A stretch of 64,000 bases of DNA, taken from contig CP104100.1 in NCBI GenBank assembly GCA_025163595.1, positions 434,001-498,000 on the forward strand. Reading direction: 5' to 3'. The position numbers were made by a program, and so were the translations under genes. Of this stretch, positions 17,398 to 26,930 are shown piece after piece; the stretch's first letter is position 1, and each line of letters starts with the position of its first letter. Below the pieces are notes generated by a model. It did no database searches and was not told the DNA's origin. It saw only the letters and a list, made by a program, of their open reading frames with translations. This DNA is from Phaeobacter sp. G2 (GTDB lineage Bacteria; Pseudomonadota; Alphaproteobacteria; Rhodobacterales; Rhodobacteraceae).

Positions 17398-18639
17398 ATG
17401 CCCCGCAGTGCTGCGCCCCTTTTTACGCCGGTCTTGATTGTCGGCTGCGTTATTATCATGGCCAGCTTTGCTGTGCGGGCTTCCTTTGGGGTGTTTCAGA
17501 TCCCCATCGCCGAGGAATTTGGCTGGCTGCGGGCCGAGTTTTCCCTGGCCATCGCCATCCAGAATCTGGCCTGGGGGATTGGCCAGCCGATTTTTGGCGC
17601 GCTGGCAGAAAAGATCGGCGATCGTAAGGCCATTGTTCTGGGGGCGATCATCTATGCTGCCGGGCTGGTGCTCAGCTCTGGTGCCACCACGCCGCTTGAA
17701 ATGCAGGCCTATGAATGGCTGGTGGGTTTTGGCATCGCCGGCACCGGCTTTGGCGTGGTTTTGGCGGTGGTGGGGCGGGCCAGCTCCGATGCAAACCGGT
17801 CGATGTCGTTGGCGATTGTCACCGCTGCCGGGTCTGCCGGCCAGATCATTGGCGCGCCTACGGCGGAATATTTGCTGTCGATGATGAGCTGGCAATCGGT
17901 GTTCTTGGTTTTTGCCGGTGCGGTACTGGCCCTCATTTTGACCCTGCCGCTGATGCGCGCCCCGCAGGCGGCCAGCAAGGCCGAGCTTGAGGCCAGTATG
18001 GGATCTGTCCTGAAGCAGGCCTTTAAGGATCCGTCTTTTACCCTGATCTTCCTCGGGTTCTTTTCCTGCGGCTATCAGCTGGCCTTTATCACCGCGCATT
18101 TTCCCGCCTTTGTCACTGAAATGTGCGGGCCGATCCTGCCGGGTGGGGCGCTGCATAGCATTGGTATTACCACCACCTCTGCCCTGGGGGCGGTGTCGAT
18201 TGCTCTGATTGGCGCCGCCAATGTGGGCGGCACGCTGTTTGCCGGCTGGCTGGGCAATCGCTACAGCAAGAAATACCTGCTGGCGGGGATCTACACGGCG
18301 CGCACGGTGGTGGCGGCGATGTTTATCCTGCTGCCGATCACCCCGATGAGCGTGATCATCTTCTCGGTGGTCATGGGATCACTTTGGCTGGCCACGGTGC
18401 CGCTGACCTCTGGCCTGATCGCGCATCTTTACGGGCTGCGCTACATGGGTACGCTTTACGGCATTGTGTTCTTTAGCCACCAGCTGGGCGGTTTCTTAGG
18501 CGTTTGGCTGGGCGGGCGGATGTATGATGTCTACGGCGATTACACCTTTGTCTGGTGGATTGGCGTTGCGGTCGGGGCCTTTAGCGCCGTGGTGCATCTG
18601 CCGGTACGGGAGAAAGCCCCGATGGCGCAGGCTGCCTGA
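17398..18639 (+). CDS. MFS transporter (oxalate/formate-antiporter-like)
   Basis: A 413-residue protein with twelve predicted transmembrane helices and two six-helix halves linked by a cytosolic loop at about 185-205. Family marks are GVFQIPIAEEFGW, where FG-W begins the second helix, and FGALAEKIGDRK, the MFS loop 2-3 motif. It resembles the monocarboxylate/oxalate-formate antiporter branch (GYQLAFITAHFPAF). AGGAGA lies just before the start. Substrate unknown. Confidence 0.85.
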   Translation: MPRSAAPLFTPVLIVGCVIIMASFAVRASFGVFQIPIAEEFGWLRAEFSLAIAIQNLAWGIGQPIFGALAEKIGDRKAIVLGAIIYAAGLVLSSGATTPLEMQAYEWLVGFGIAGTGFGVVLAVVGRASSDANRSMSLAIVTAAGSAGQIIGAPTAEYLLSMMSWQSVFLVFAGAVLALILTLPLMRAPQAASKAELEASMGSVLKQAFKDPSFTLIFLGFFSCGYQLAFITAHFPAFVTEMCGPILPGGALHSIGITTTSALGAVSIALIGAANVGGTLFAGWLGNRYSKKYLLAGIYTARTVVAAMFILLPITPMSVIIFSVVMGSLWLATVPLTSGLIAHLYGLRYMGTLYGIVFFSHQLGGFLGVWLGGRMYDVYGDYTFVWWIGVAVGAFSAVVHLPVREKAPMAQAA

Positions 18640-18701
18640 CCTGCGCTGATATGGCAAAGTCGCCCCCCCGCTAAGCGCAAAGGCCGCGCTGTCCTGCGCC
18701 T

Positions 18702-19646
18702 TTAGTCAAGCCGGTTGCGACTGTTGGCAGCGATGATCTCCAGCACCTCCTGGGTATGGGTGTAGGGCAGCCCATGGCCGGCGGATTTGATGACCTCCTG
18801 ACGGGCAGAGCGCGCCTGTTCGGTCATCCGCCCCACCGCGCTGATGGGTATTACTTGGTCCGCATCCCCCCAGATCGCCAGGATCGGTACGCCGCTGCGA
18901 TGGATCTGGCGCAGATCATCGCCCCTGTCTTCGGCCAGTATGCCGCGCAATGAGGCCAGAACCGCTGGCACAAAGCCTTTGTAGCGCAGCTCGTTTTTCT
19001 GCAGATCGACGATGCCGGGCACCGAAGAGGGCAGGGCGCGCTCTGCCTCACAGCCACGGCGATGAAGTTGGGGAAAAAGCGCCAGCATCAGCCAGTCGCC
19101 CAGGGGGCTGTGGTCCCGGATGAAGCGCCCCATCTTGCCCGGTTCGGTTTTCAGCCCGGCTGAGGCCAGCAGCACCAGCGTGCGGATGCGGTCGGGATGG
19201 GTTGCGGTATAGGCCGTGGCGATGGCGCCGCCCATGGAATAGCCCACCAGGGTAATATCTTCGGTGATCCCTTCATGCGCCAGAATATCTTCCAGCTGGG
19301 TGACAAAGAATGCTTTGTCCTGCGCCCCTGCGGGTCGGTCAGAAAAGCCACGCCCGTAGAGATCATAGGTCAGCACGCGGTAGCCTTGGGCCACCAGCCC
19401 CTCGGCAAGACCGCCCCAGACAAAAGAGGGCGTGGTGAGCCCATGCACGCAGACAGCAATGGGCCCGCGCGTGGGGCCGTGCCATTGATAATGAGTGAGC
19501 CCGCGCGAAAGGCGGGCAAAGCGCCCCGGTGCGGCATTGCGCGCCCCAGGCCCCATGGTCCTGCGCCACCGCTCCCGCACCAGCGGCAACGGGCCCAGCA
19601 ACAGCAGGCCAAGAAACAGCAGGCCGGAGAGCAGCAGCCAGCTCAT
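18702..19646 (-). CDS. Alpha/beta hydrolase with N-terminal membrane anchor
   Basis: A 314-residue hydrolase. Residues 2-20 form a hydrophobic anchor (SWLLLSGLLFLGLLLLGPL). The catalytic triad reads as Ser137 in GYSMGGA, Asp in WGDADQVI and His in SAGHGLPY, with an HGLTT oxyanion segment. The start at 19646 overlaps the upstream gene's stop (ATGA), favoured over an ATG five codons earlier. It is the last gene of a tightly coupled block (HAD phosphatase, ornithine-cyclodeaminase-like enzyme, this hydrolase). Substrate unknown; an ester or lipid is plausible given the membrane anchor. Confidence 0.87.
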   Translation of the reverse strand: MSWLLLSGLLFLGLLLLGPLPLVRERWRRTMGPGARNAAPGRFARLSRGLTHYQWHGPTRGPIAVCVHGLTTPSFVWGGLAEGLVAQGYRVLTYDLYGRGFSDRPAGAQDKAFFVTQLEDILAHEGITEDITLVGYSMGGAIATAYTATHPDRIRTLVLLASAGLKTEPGKMGRFIRDHSPLGDWLMLALFPQLHRRGCEAERALPSSVPGIVDLQKNELRYKGFVPAVLASLRGILAEDRGDDLRQIHRSGVPILAIWGDADQVIPISAVGRMTEQARSARQEVIKSAGHGLPYTHTQEVLEIIAANSRNRLD

Positions 19647-20560
19647 GCGGCGGCTTTCCATTTCTCCAGAACATGATGGCTGGTCATCAGATCGAGATGG
19701 GCGCCGCCGCCGTTTTTGAACAGGGTGATCGCGGCAGGGTCATAGGCCGGAAACTGGTCGATGCTGTAGAAATCCGCCAGCACATCGCTGCGCTGGATCA
19801 CGCCCTCGGCCAGCGGGATCTTGAACTCGCCGATATGATCCAGGGTGGTGTCAAAGCTGTCACAATAGATCTGCGCGCGGGTCAGGGCGGTATCATCTGC
19901 CTCGCGCATGTCGGGGCGATAGGCGCCGATCATGTTCAGGTGCTGGCCGGGGCGCAGCCACTCCCCCTTGATCACCGGGCTGGAGGACATGGTTGAGGTG
20001 ACGATGATATCTGCCGCTTTGACCGCCGCTTCAAGATCGGTGGCAACGGCGGTGCCGGGGTAGCGCGCCGCCAGCTCTTCGGCCTTGGATTGGGTGCGGT
20101 TACAGATGCGGATCTGCGCCTGCGGGTAGGCGGTGCCAAAGGCCTCAACCAGCGATCCGGCAACGGTGCCAGCGCCGACAATCAGCACCTCGCGGCTGTC
20201 GGGGTTGGCCAGCCGCAGCGCGCCGAGCAGACTGTCGCCTGCGGTCTTCCATTTGGTCACCAGATGGAAATCCACCAGCGCTTCCAGCGTGCCGTCGAGA
20301 TCCGAATACAGACAGACCGAGCCATTGATCATCGGCTTGCCCGCATCAGGGTTGCGCGGGAAGATATTGGCGGTTTTGACCGCCAGCCCCATGCCATCAA
20401 TCCAGGCAGAGCGGCTGAGCAGCGTATCCGGGTCGCGGTACAGAAAGGTATCGCCGATCTCGGCCTTGGGCAGGTCGTGGCCGCGGGTCAGGGCCTTGGT
20501 GAAGTCGATCCAGTCCAGCAGGGCTTCGCCGGCGTCAAAGGTGATCATGGGAATGCTCAT
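19643..20560 (-). CDS. Ornithine cyclodeaminase/mu-crystallin family protein
   Basis: A 305-residue NAD(P)-dependent enzyme of the ornithine cyclodeaminase/alanine dehydrogenase/mu-crystallin family. The Rossmann motif is VLIVGAGTVAGSL (about 120), followed by ICNRTQSKAEELA. The substrate-side signature is near LAVKTANIFPRN, with the Lys that binds the substrate carboxylate. The start MSIPMITF overlaps the HAD gene's stop by four bases (ATGA); longer frames would run deep into that gene. Substrates in this family are diverse (ornithine, delta-pyrroline carboxylates, imino acids), so only the general reaction can be assigned. Confidence 0.88.
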   Translation of the reverse strand: MSIPMITFDAGEALLDWIDFTKALTRGHDLPKAEIGDTFLYRDPDTLLSRSAWIDGMGLAVKTANIFPRNPDAGKPMINGSVCLYSDLDGTLEALVDFHLVTKWKTAGDSLLGALRLANPDSREVLIVGAGTVAGSLVEAFGTAYPQAQIRICNRTQSKAEELAARYPGTAVATDLEAAVKAADIIVTSTMSSSPVIKGEWLRPGQHLNMIGAYRPDMREADDTALTRAQIYCDSFDTTLDHIGEFKIPLAEGVIQRSDVLADFYSIDQFPAYDPAAITLFKNGGGAHLDLMTSHHVLEKWKAAA

Positions 20561-21177
20561 TGGGCGTCCTGTTCTGAGAGTAATCCGGCCTCGACCAGGC
20601 GCGCGGCCCAGGCCTGGGGGGTGGTGAAAAGATGGCCCTGCCAACCGCGCGCCTCGGCGGCGGCGACATTTTCAGGGCGGTCATCGGCAAACAGCAGACG
20701 GTTCGCAGTGAGGCCTGCCCCCTGCTCCAGATGCTGGTAGATCTCGGCATCGGGCTTGATACAGCCCAGATGGCCCGAAATGTAGGATTGATCAAACTCA
20801 GCCAGAAAGGGATAGGCTGTGACGGCGACTTCAAAGGTGCCGATACCAAAGTTGCTGAGCGCCAGAACCGGCACACCCTTGGCCCGCAGGGCGCGCAGCA
20901 GTCGGACCGACTGCGGGATATCGCTGTGGGCAAACGCCAGCCAGCTGTCGTGCCAGTGGCGTATTTCTTCGGCCCAGGTGGGGTGCTGATCGGCGAGATC
21001 ATAGACCGAGGCGCGAAAGGGGGCGCCGCGATCCAGGTCAAGGTTCATGTCGTGCAGGGGCACCTCGGCAAACAGGCGCTTGCGGTCCTCAACGCCGAGA
21101 CGGGCGTCATAGAACCGTTCGGGATCCCATTGGATCAGCACATTGCCGATATCAAAAACGACGGCTTCAATGGTCAT
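20557..21177 (-). CDS. HAD family hydrolase (YihX-like phosphatase)
   Basis: A 206-residue HAD-superfamily phosphatase. Motif I reads VVFDIGNVLIQWD: the nucleophile Asp is present, and the usual second Asp two residues on is Gly, as in YihX-type glucose-1-phosphate phosphatases. Motif II is LALSNFG, motif III Lys is in CIKPDAEIY, and motif IV is FADDRPENV. A small helical cap lies at about 20-90. The start at 21177 is chosen over a long upstream extension because MTIEAVVFD begins the HAD core. It is coupled by ATGA to the cyclodeaminase-like gene. Confidence 0.88.
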   Translation of the reverse strand: MTIEAVVFDIGNVLIQWDPERFYDARLGVEDRKRLFAEVPLHDMNLDLDRGAPFRASVYDLADQHPTWAEEIRHWHDSWLAFAHSDIPQSVRLLRALRAKGVPVLALSNFGIGTFEVAVTAYPFLAEFDQSYISGHLGCIKPDAEIYQHLEQGAGLTANRLLFADDRPENVAAAEARGWQGHLFTTPQAWAARLVEAGLLSEQDAQ

Positions 21178-21191
21178 GGGTCTGCTGTTTC

Positions 21192-22154
21192 CTATCCTGT
21201 GGAGCGGGGCCGTGGGCGACTGGGCGGGCGGTTGTTGCGGGTCTCGCGCCAGAGGGAAACAAGACCGGCGCCAATGATCAAGCCACTTCCGAGCCAGACC
21301 GGCAAATCGGGCCATTCCTGAAACACCAGTATACCCCAGAGCACCGCCAGGGGCATGGCGATGTATTCAAAGGGGGCCACCAGCCCAGCTTCACACTGGC
21401 GATAGGCAAAACTGATCAGATAGCCACCGATAGAGGCGGTCAGCCCAAGGGCGACAAAGGCCCACCAATCGTCTGCAGCGGGCCAGATCCAGGCACGCAG
21501 GATGAAATCCAGCGCGGCGCTGTCACCCGTGGCAAAGCGGCCATCTCCGGTGGTGAGCCCGACAAGGGCGCTGACAGTCATAAAGGCCAGCGAGGGATAA
21601 AAGGTCAGCGCCGCAGGGCTGTCGGCACCGCCGGCGCGGCGGGTTAGAACATGCAGAGTGGCATAGCCGCAGGCGCCAAAGAACGGCAATAGGGCAGCGG
21701 CTTGAAAGGTGCCGGGACCTGGGCGCATGATGATCAACACGCCGATAAAGCCCACTGCAACGGCGCTCCAGCGCCAGATGCCGGGCCGTTCGCCCAACAG
21801 CACCACCGACAGCAGGGTGACGATCAGAGGCGTGGCAAAGGCAATCGCCACCGCATCGGCCATGGGCATGGTGGCAAGCCCGGTGTAAAAACAGATATTG
21901 GCAAACAGCACCGCGCAACAGCGGATCAGGTGCAGTTTGGGCTGGCGGGTGCGCAAGACGTGAAAACCGCCCTCTAGCGGCACCAGGATCAGCAGCAGGA
22001 TGGGCATCGCTACCAAGGAGCGCAGCAACACCACCTGATAGAGCGGATAATCCCCGGACAGGAATTTGACCAAGACGTCGATGATGGAAAAGCAAATGGC
22101 CGAGCCGGCAGCAGCCATGAGCCCAAGAAGGCTGACTTTCATCGTGTCGCTCAT
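21192..22154 (-). CDS. DMT family transporter (EamA)
   Basis: A 320-residue inner-membrane transporter with ten predicted helices from two EamA repeats (about 10-140 and 160-300). The start at 22154 has GGAGG five bases upstream; the longer frame lacks such a site. Typical pieces are SAICFSIIDVLVKFL in helix 1 and YQCEAGLVAPFEY in the second repeat. It probably exports a small metabolite. It starts the block that continues into the HAD, cyclodeaminase-like and hydrolase genes, with 14 bp to the next start. Confidence 0.88.
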   Translation of the reverse strand: MSDTMKVSLLGLMAAAGSAICFSIIDVLVKFLSGDYPLYQVVLLRSLVAMPILLLILVPLEGGFHVLRTRQPKLHLIRCCAVLFANICFYTGLATMPMADAVAIAFATPLIVTLLSVVLLGERPGIWRWSAVAVGFIGVLIIMRPGPGTFQAAALLPFFGACGYATLHVLTRRAGGADSPAALTFYPSLAFMTVSALVGLTTGDGRFATGDSAALDFILRAWIWPAADDWWAFVALGLTASIGGYLISFAYRQCEAGLVAPFEYIAMPLAVLWGILVFQEWPDLPVWLGSGLIIGAGLVSLWRETRNNRPPSRPRPRSTG

Positions 22155-22543
22155 CAAAGCCTCCCTGTGCGCTACAGGGAAATGCATCGCGCAAAAACCG
22201 GGCTGGGGCAATGGCGGCGCGGGGCTGGCGCGGAAAAGATTTTGCAGTGCCAGCTCCTGCACCTGTGGCTGGCAGAAATTTTATTTGCTGAGAAGCTGTT
22301 TGAGGGGGCATGCTGCCCTTCAAACACGCCTCCTCCAGTCTATACCAACAGATCCCGCCTCAAGGACAAGCCGCTGACGCGGGGGCCTTGCGGCCCTCCT
22401 TGACCCGCGACCTGCTGGAGGCGACGGATCCTGTCAGCCTGGCGGCGGCTCATCCCGGTCAATTCTGTGCCGGTGAAATCACAGAGTGCAGTGCCAAGTC
22501 CCAGACAGTGCAAAAATCGCTTTTGTAAAAGGGTTTCTTACAC
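22155..22543. other. Intergenic stretch between a DMT gene and yaiI
   Basis: This 389-bp gap holds the DMT promoter region and one copy of the second hairpin repeat (22359-22410). Several short open frames cross it, but none has a plausible ribosome-binding site and protein-like composition. Nothing else is seen. Confidence 0.6.
22359..22410 (+). repeat. Second hairpin repeat family, copy X
   Basis: It ends in TCCTTGACCCGCGA after an inner hairpin GGGCC ttgc GGCCC. The left part reads CTCAAGGACAAGCCGCTGACG. It aligns with the stretch at 40585-40639, which has a longer inner stem at the same place. Confidence 0.55.
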
Positions 22544-23002
22544 TCAGGTTGCTGACTTCGCGGCGCGGATCTCGCGTTCCAATGCGTCCAGAAAACGCGA
22601 CCGATCCGCCTTGGTAAAGCCCTTGCCAGAGCCGCCGGCCCCCAGCGGATTGGCGGCCCGCAGGTCGGCCATCAGATCGCGCATCGCCAGTTGCTGGCCG
22701 ATATTGGCCGGGGTGAAACGCTCGCCATTGTGGCGCAGTACCTGGGCGCCGGTTTCGATACATTTGGCCGCCAGCGGGATGTCGCCGGTGACAACCACAT
22801 CGCCGGTGCCGCAGCGCTCGGCGATCCACATGTCGGCGACATCGGCGCCTTCGGAGACGATAATATTCTCCACCAGCGGATTGCGCGAGGGGCGCAACCC
22901 GCCGTTGGAGACCACATACATTTTCAGCTTGTGGCGGCTGGCCACCCGCTCGGCCTCTTCTTTGACCGGGCAGGCATCCGCATCAATATAGAGCGCGCTC
23001 AC
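22544..23002 (-). CDS. YaiI/YqxD family protein (DUF188)
   Basis: A 152-residue protein of the UPF0178/YaiI family, related to PIN-type nucleases. The conserved N-terminal [20 protein letters not shown], the acidic [11 protein letters not shown] and VVTGDIPLA are all present; the clustered Asp residues could bind metal. No member has a firmly known role that can be applied here. It overlaps the sthA stop by four bases (ATGA) and so is translated after the transhydrogenase. Confidence 0.9.
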   Translation of the reverse strand: MSALYIDADACPVKEEAERVASRHKLKMYVVSNGGLRPSRNPLVENIIVSEGADVADMWIAERCGTGDVVVTGDIPLAAKCIETGAQVLRHNGERFTPANIGQQLAMRDLMADLRAANPLGAGGSGKGFTKADRSRFLDALEREIRAAKSAT

Positions 23003-24552
23003 TTGGCTGTCTTTTCGTCAGTGTCTTTGCTGGCCTCGGCGGGTTTATCCTTGGCTTTGGTTGGGGCTTTGGTTGAGGCTTTGGCCGGGGCCTTTTCAGT
23101 CGATTTTGCAGGCTTTTTCGCCTTGAATTCCTCGGGGATGGGCATCCGATTAAAGGCGTCCAACCCGGCGATCTTATAGGCTTCGGCCAGGGTGGGGTAG
23201 TTGAAGGTGTTCTGGACAAAGTAGTCCACGGTGCCCTGCAGGTTCATCACCGCCTGGCCGATGTGGATCAGCTCGGTCGCGCCTTCGCCGACGATCTGTA
23301 CCCCCAGAACCCGGCGGGTTTTGAGGCTGATCAGCATCTTCAGCATGCCGTGTTCCAGCCCCATGATATGCCCGCGCGAGGTCTCGCGGAAGCGGGCGAC
23401 GCCGATTTCGTAGTGGATGCCGCGCTCTTGCAGTTCCTCTTCGGACATGCCGCAGGTGGACATCTCTGGCACCGAATAGATGCCATAGGGGTACCAGGGG
23501 CTTTCCGGCAGGGTGGGCGTTTCCAGCGCGTGGCAGGCGGCAACACGGCCCTGCTGCAACGAGGTGGAGGCCAGCGACGGGTGGCCGATGACATCGCCAG
23601 TGGCATAGATATGCGGCACGGCGGTTTGATAGGTCTTGCGCTCGACGCTAAGACGGCCCCGGTGATCGGTTTCCAGCCCAACGGCCTCAAGGTTCAGCCC
23701 ATCGGTATTGCCCATGCGCCCGGCGGCAAACAGCAGCATTTCACCGCGGACATGACGGCCATTGTCCAGCGAGACCTCGATATGGCTGCCCGCGTCCTCG
23801 ATCGTGTCGATGGCAGAGCCAAGGCGCAGATCAACACCGTTTTCACGGATCTGATGGGTGAAATCCTGGATCAGGGTGCTGTCGATGAAATCCAGAAAGC
23901 TGTCGCGGGGTTCAATCAGCGTAACGCGCACGTCCAAGGTCGAAAACATGGTGGCATATTCCACCCCGATGACGCCGGCTCCAACAACTACCAGCGAGCG
24001 CGGGATCGCAGCCATATCCAGGAACTCATCGCCGTCGACAACGGTTTTACCGTTAAAAGGCACATCCTTTGGCCGGTAGGTGCGGGTGCCGGTGGCAATC
24101 AGGAACTTCTCTGCGGTGATCCGGCTGGTGTCCCCGGCCTCGGTGGCGACTTCGACCTCATTTGGGCCAATGAATTTGGCCAGACCGGCCAGCCATTCCA
24201 CGTGGTTGCGGTTGAACTGGTGCTCCAGCACATCGACCTCGTGGTCCAGGGTCATATGCAGCCGGGCCTTCAGGTCTTCAGCGGCAATTTGGTCTTTGAC
24301 CCGGTAGGAGCGGCCATAAAAGCTGCGCTCGCGCCAGCCAGAAAGGTTCAGCACGGTTTCGCGCAGGGTTTTGGAGGGCACAGTGCCGGTATGGACCGAA
24401 ACCCCGCCCAGCCGGTCTGCCCGGTCGATGACCAGCACCCGGCGTTTGAGCTTGCCGGCCTGGATGGCAGCGGTCCGCCCCGAGGGGCCGGAGCCGATAA
24501 TCACCAGGTCGTAGTCGAAATCGGTCATCGTAGGGGAGGCGGCAGTGTTCAT
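22999..24552 (-). CDS. sthA: Si-specific NAD(P)(+) transhydrogenase with Lys/Ala/Pro tail
   Basis: A 517-residue soluble flavoprotein that exchanges reducing equivalents between NADPH and NAD+. The FAD loop is [16 protein letters not shown]; the pyridine-nucleotide domain has [15 protein letters not shown]. The redox-disulfide region of related reductases is replaced by [12 protein letters not shown], as in SthA. The dimerisation domain ends near residue 470. The last about 45 residues are an added tail of Lys, Ala, Pro and Thr ([20 protein letters not shown]), not usual in the enzyme. The gene is coupled to yaiI and follows fghA by three bases, so fghA-sthA-yaiI is one operon. The chosen start could move eight codons in. 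Confidence 0.92.
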   Translation of the reverse strand: MNTAASPTMTDFDYDLVIIGSGPSGRTAAIQAGKLKRRVLVIDRADRLGGVSVHTGTVPSKTLRETVLNLSGWRERSFYGRSYRVKDQIAAEDLKARLHMTLDHEVDVLEHQFNRNHVEWLAGLAKFIGPNEVEVATEAGDTSRITAEKFLIATGTRTYRPKDVPFNGKTVVDGDEFLDMAAIPRSLVVVGAGVIGVEYATMFSTLDVRVTLIEPRDSFLDFIDSTLIQDFTHQIRENGVDLRLGSAIDTIEDAGSHIEVSLDNGRHVRGEMLLFAAGRMGNTDGLNLEAVGLETDHRGRLSVERKTYQTAVPHIYATGDVIGHPSLASTSLQQGRVAACHALETPTLPESPWYPYGIYSVPEMSTCGMSEEELQERGIHYEIGVARFRETSRGHIMGLEHGMLKMLISLKTRRVLGVQIVGEGATELIHIGQAVMNLQGTVDYFVQNTFNYPTLAEAYKIAGLDAFNRMPIPEEFKAKKPAKSTEKAPAKASTKAPTKAKDKPAEASKDTDEKTAK

Positions 24553-24555
24553 GGT

Positions 24556-25389
24556 TTAATCCCGGTACAGGGCTTCGGCGTGGAAGGTGACGTGATCTTC
24601 CATGAAGCTGGAGACAAAGAAATAGCTGTGATCATAGCCCGGCTGCAGGCGCAGGGTGGCCTCTTGCCGCTTTTCAGCCAAGGCGGCGGCCAGGGCTTCG
24701 GGACGCAACAGGTCGATGAACTGGTCGGTGGTGCCGGTATCAATCAGCACCGGTCCGTCAAACCCTGTCTCCCGCATCATCAATGAGGCATCATGCTTGG
24801 TCCAGGTGGACTCATCCTCGCCCAGATAGGCGGTGAGCTGCTTGCGGCCCCAGTCGGCGCCGGTTGGATTGCAGATCGGCGCAAAGGCCGAGACCGATTT
24901 GAACCGGCCCGGCAGGTTCATTGCCAAGGTCAGTGCGCCGTGGCCCCCCATGGAGTGGCCGGTGATGGCCTGGCGGTCAAGGTCGATGGCAAAGTTTTCC
25001 GCCAGCAGCGCGGGCAGCTCTTCGGCGATATAGTCCCACATCTGGTAGTGCGCCGCCCAGGGCTCTTGGGTGGCGTTGACGTAAAAGCCTGCGCCCTGGC
25101 CCAGGTCATAGGCGGCGTCATCGGCGACCCCTTCCCCACGGGGGCTGGTGTCGGGAAACACGATGGCGATGCCCTGTTCGGCGCACCAGGCCTGGGCGCC
25201 GGCCTTGGTCATGGCGTTTTCATGGGTGCAGGTCAGGCCCGAGAGATACCACAGGATTGGCACTGGCCCGTCCTTGGCTTCTTCTGGAAGGAACAGGCCA
25301 AAGGTCATGTCGCAGTTGGTGGCAGTGCTTTTGTGGCGGTAGACGCCCTGATTGCCACCAAAGGCTTTGTTTTGCGAAATGGTTTCCAT
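24556..25389 (-). CDS. fghA: S-formylglutathione hydrolase
   Basis: A 277-residue esterase-D-type hydrolase that splits S-formylglutathione to formate and glutathione, the second step of glutathione-dependent formaldehyde oxidation. The triad is Ser146 in GHSMGGHGA, Asp222 in TGTTDQF and His254 in GYDHSYFF. Also typical are WYLSGLTCTHENAM and the SPRGEG loop. It shares an operon with sthA, which would balance the reductant from formaldehyde oxidation. In roseobacters the pathway matters for methylated compounds; the dehydrogenase partner is not in this window. Confidence 0.95.
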   Translation of the reverse strand: METISQNKAFGGNQGVYRHKSTATNCDMTFGLFLPEEAKDGPVPILWYLSGLTCTHENAMTKAGAQAWCAEQGIAIVFPDTSPRGEGVADDAAYDLGQGAGFYVNATQEPWAAHYQMWDYIAEELPALLAENFAIDLDRQAITGHSMGGHGALTLAMNLPGRFKSVSAFAPICNPTGADWGRKQLTAYLGEDESTWTKHDASLMMRETGFDGPVLIDTGTTDQFIDLLRPEALAAALAEKRQEATLRLQPGYDHSYFFVSSFMEDHVTFHAEALYRD

Positions 25390-25525
25390 GGAGCCGCTCC
25401 TATCTATGGTTGCCCTATCGCTACCTGTCAGGACGGCGCGGGTCCAGTAGAGGCGCGACAGCTGGACCAGTTAATGCGGCAATCGCGTTACAATAACCTG
25501 AATTGTGGGGGCAAAAAGCGGGTGA

Positions 25526-26455
25526 CTACAGCTGCGTGACCCAGGCGATCACCATGGGCACGGTGAAGATGGAGACGAGGGTGGAAATCAAAATGGCCGC
25601 CGAGGCCCGGTGTGGTGCCACGCCATAATGCTGTGCCAGCATATAGACGTTGCCCGCCACCGGCAGAGAGGCCGCTGCAATGGCCACCATGGCAGAGTAG
25701 CTGTTGACCGGAAACAGGAGGATGACGCAAAGCGCGACACAGAGCGGGTGCAGCACCAGTTTGGCAAAGCTGATCCAGACGGCGATCTGCATCCGCTCCG
25801 CCGATTTTGACGCCAGCGAAGCACCAATGGCAAACAGTGCTCCGGGAGTGGCAGCCCCACCCAAAATCGACAGAAAATCGTTCATCGGTTCCGGGATCGG
25901 GAGCTCAGAGGCGGACCAGGCGAGGCCGGCACAGATGGCCAGAATCATCGGATTGCGCAGCAGTCCGAGCAGCACCAGCTTGAGCGTTGCCACCCCCAGG
26001 CCAGAACCGCGCCCAAGGTTGATCAGGATGACGATCAGTGAGGAAAACACCACCAGATCAACGCTGAGCACCAGCATCATCGGCGCTATGGAGGCCTCAC
26101 CAAAAAGGATGGCCATCATTGGCAGGCCCAAAAAGCCAACATTGCCGATGGCGGCGCATTGGGCCTCGACGGCGGCGGTGGGCATGTCCAGGCGGCGCAG
26201 CAGAGCAACAAGCGTGACCAGCAGATAGACCGCCATAGTGCCTGCCAGGTAGGCCAGAACCAGGTCGGGATCAAAGATCTCGGCAAAGGAGAGATTGGCG
26301 GAAAAGCGAAAGATCATCGCCGAGAGCGGGAAGAAAAAGATGAATTTGGTGAGATAGGCGGTGGCCTCTTCGGTGAAGAACCGCGTTCGACCCGCCCAAT
26401 AGCCGAGGCCGATGATTGCAAAGAAGGGTAGTGTTCTGAAGAAAATATCGGCCAT
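25526..26455 (-). CDS. AEC family transporter (auxin efflux carrier-like)
   Basis: A 309-residue membrane protein with about ten helices in two five-helix repeats. The start MADIFFRTLPFFA at 26455 is chosen because the frame upstream passes through a dispersed repeat and is not protein-like. Family marks are GNVGFLGLPMM in helix 4 and GAATPGALFAIGASL at the crossover of the second repeat. Members move malonate, malate and other small anions. There is no coupling to neighbouring genes. Confidence 0.87.
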   Translation of the reverse strand: MADIFFRTLPFFAIIGLGYWAGRTRFFTEEATAYLTKFIFFFPLSAMIFRFSANLSFAEIFDPDLVLAYLAGTMAVYLLVTLVALLRRLDMPTAAVEAQCAAIGNVGFLGLPMMAILFGEASIAPMMLVLSVDLVVFSSLIVILINLGRGSGLGVATLKLVLLGLLRNPMILAICAGLAWSASELPIPEPMNDFLSILGGAATPGALFAIGASLASKSAERMQIAVWISFAKLVLHPLCVALCVILLFPVNSYSAMVAIAAASLPVAGNVYMLAQHYGVAPHRASAAILISTLVSIFTVPMVIAWVTQL

Positions 26456-26533
26456 TGCCAGAGTGGTAGCGGCTTTTGGTAAAAAGGCAAGATGGAAAGC
26501 TGGGCGTTGTTTGCAAAGGAGCAGGGAAAAGCA

Positions 26534-26612
26534 AAGGGGGGCTCCCGCCCGTCGTTTGGGCATCACAGATGCCCGCCTCCCGTTGGGCCGGGCGCCGCGC
26601 TGCCGCGCGGCG
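26534..26612 (+). repeat. Dispersed two-hairpin repeat, copy C
   Basis: Block 1 is GGGGGGCTCCCGCCCG. The first hairpin is GGGCATC aca GATGCCC. Block 2 is CCCGTTGGGCC. The second hairpin is CGCCGCGC tgcc GCGCGGCG. The order is the same as in copy A, but the stems differ. Confidence 0.85.
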
Positions 26613-26853
26613 TGGGTGATCCAGCCCTGATCCGCCCCAGGAGGGGCTCGTCCGATTTGAGATTTTCCCGTTTGAGATCTGGACCAAACAAGCGGCCCAC
26701 TGTGGTGTTTTGGCTCGGGAAAGCGGAAGGCAGTCTGGGTAACAGAGGGGGATAGACGCGGGTGACGGATGGGGGTGACAGAGCGGGGACAGACGGGGCG
26801 GCAGGCCCGGATGGCAGGTCTGCGAGAGACGGGACGGGCTTTGGTACGCGCGA

Positions 26854-26930
26854 CCGCGCCGCGCGGCAGCGCGGCGCCACCCCCAACGGCCCCAGCCTTC
26901 GCCAGAAGGCTGAAGGGTGGGCGGGAGCGC
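26854..26930 (-). repeat. Dispersed two-hairpin repeat, copy D (inverted)
   Basis: Read on the minus strand: GCGCTCCCGCCC, hairpin CAGCCTTC tggc GAAGGCTG, then GGCCGTTGGGG, then hairpin GCGCCGCGC tgcc GCGCGGCGC. The conserved blocks are more worn than in the other copies. With copy C it makes an inverted pair around 26.7 kb. Confidence 0.75.

Noticed and set aside
23263..24786. 507-residue plus-strand frame opposite sthA and the end of fghA
   Set aside because: It spans two convincing genes on the other strand and shows no motif.
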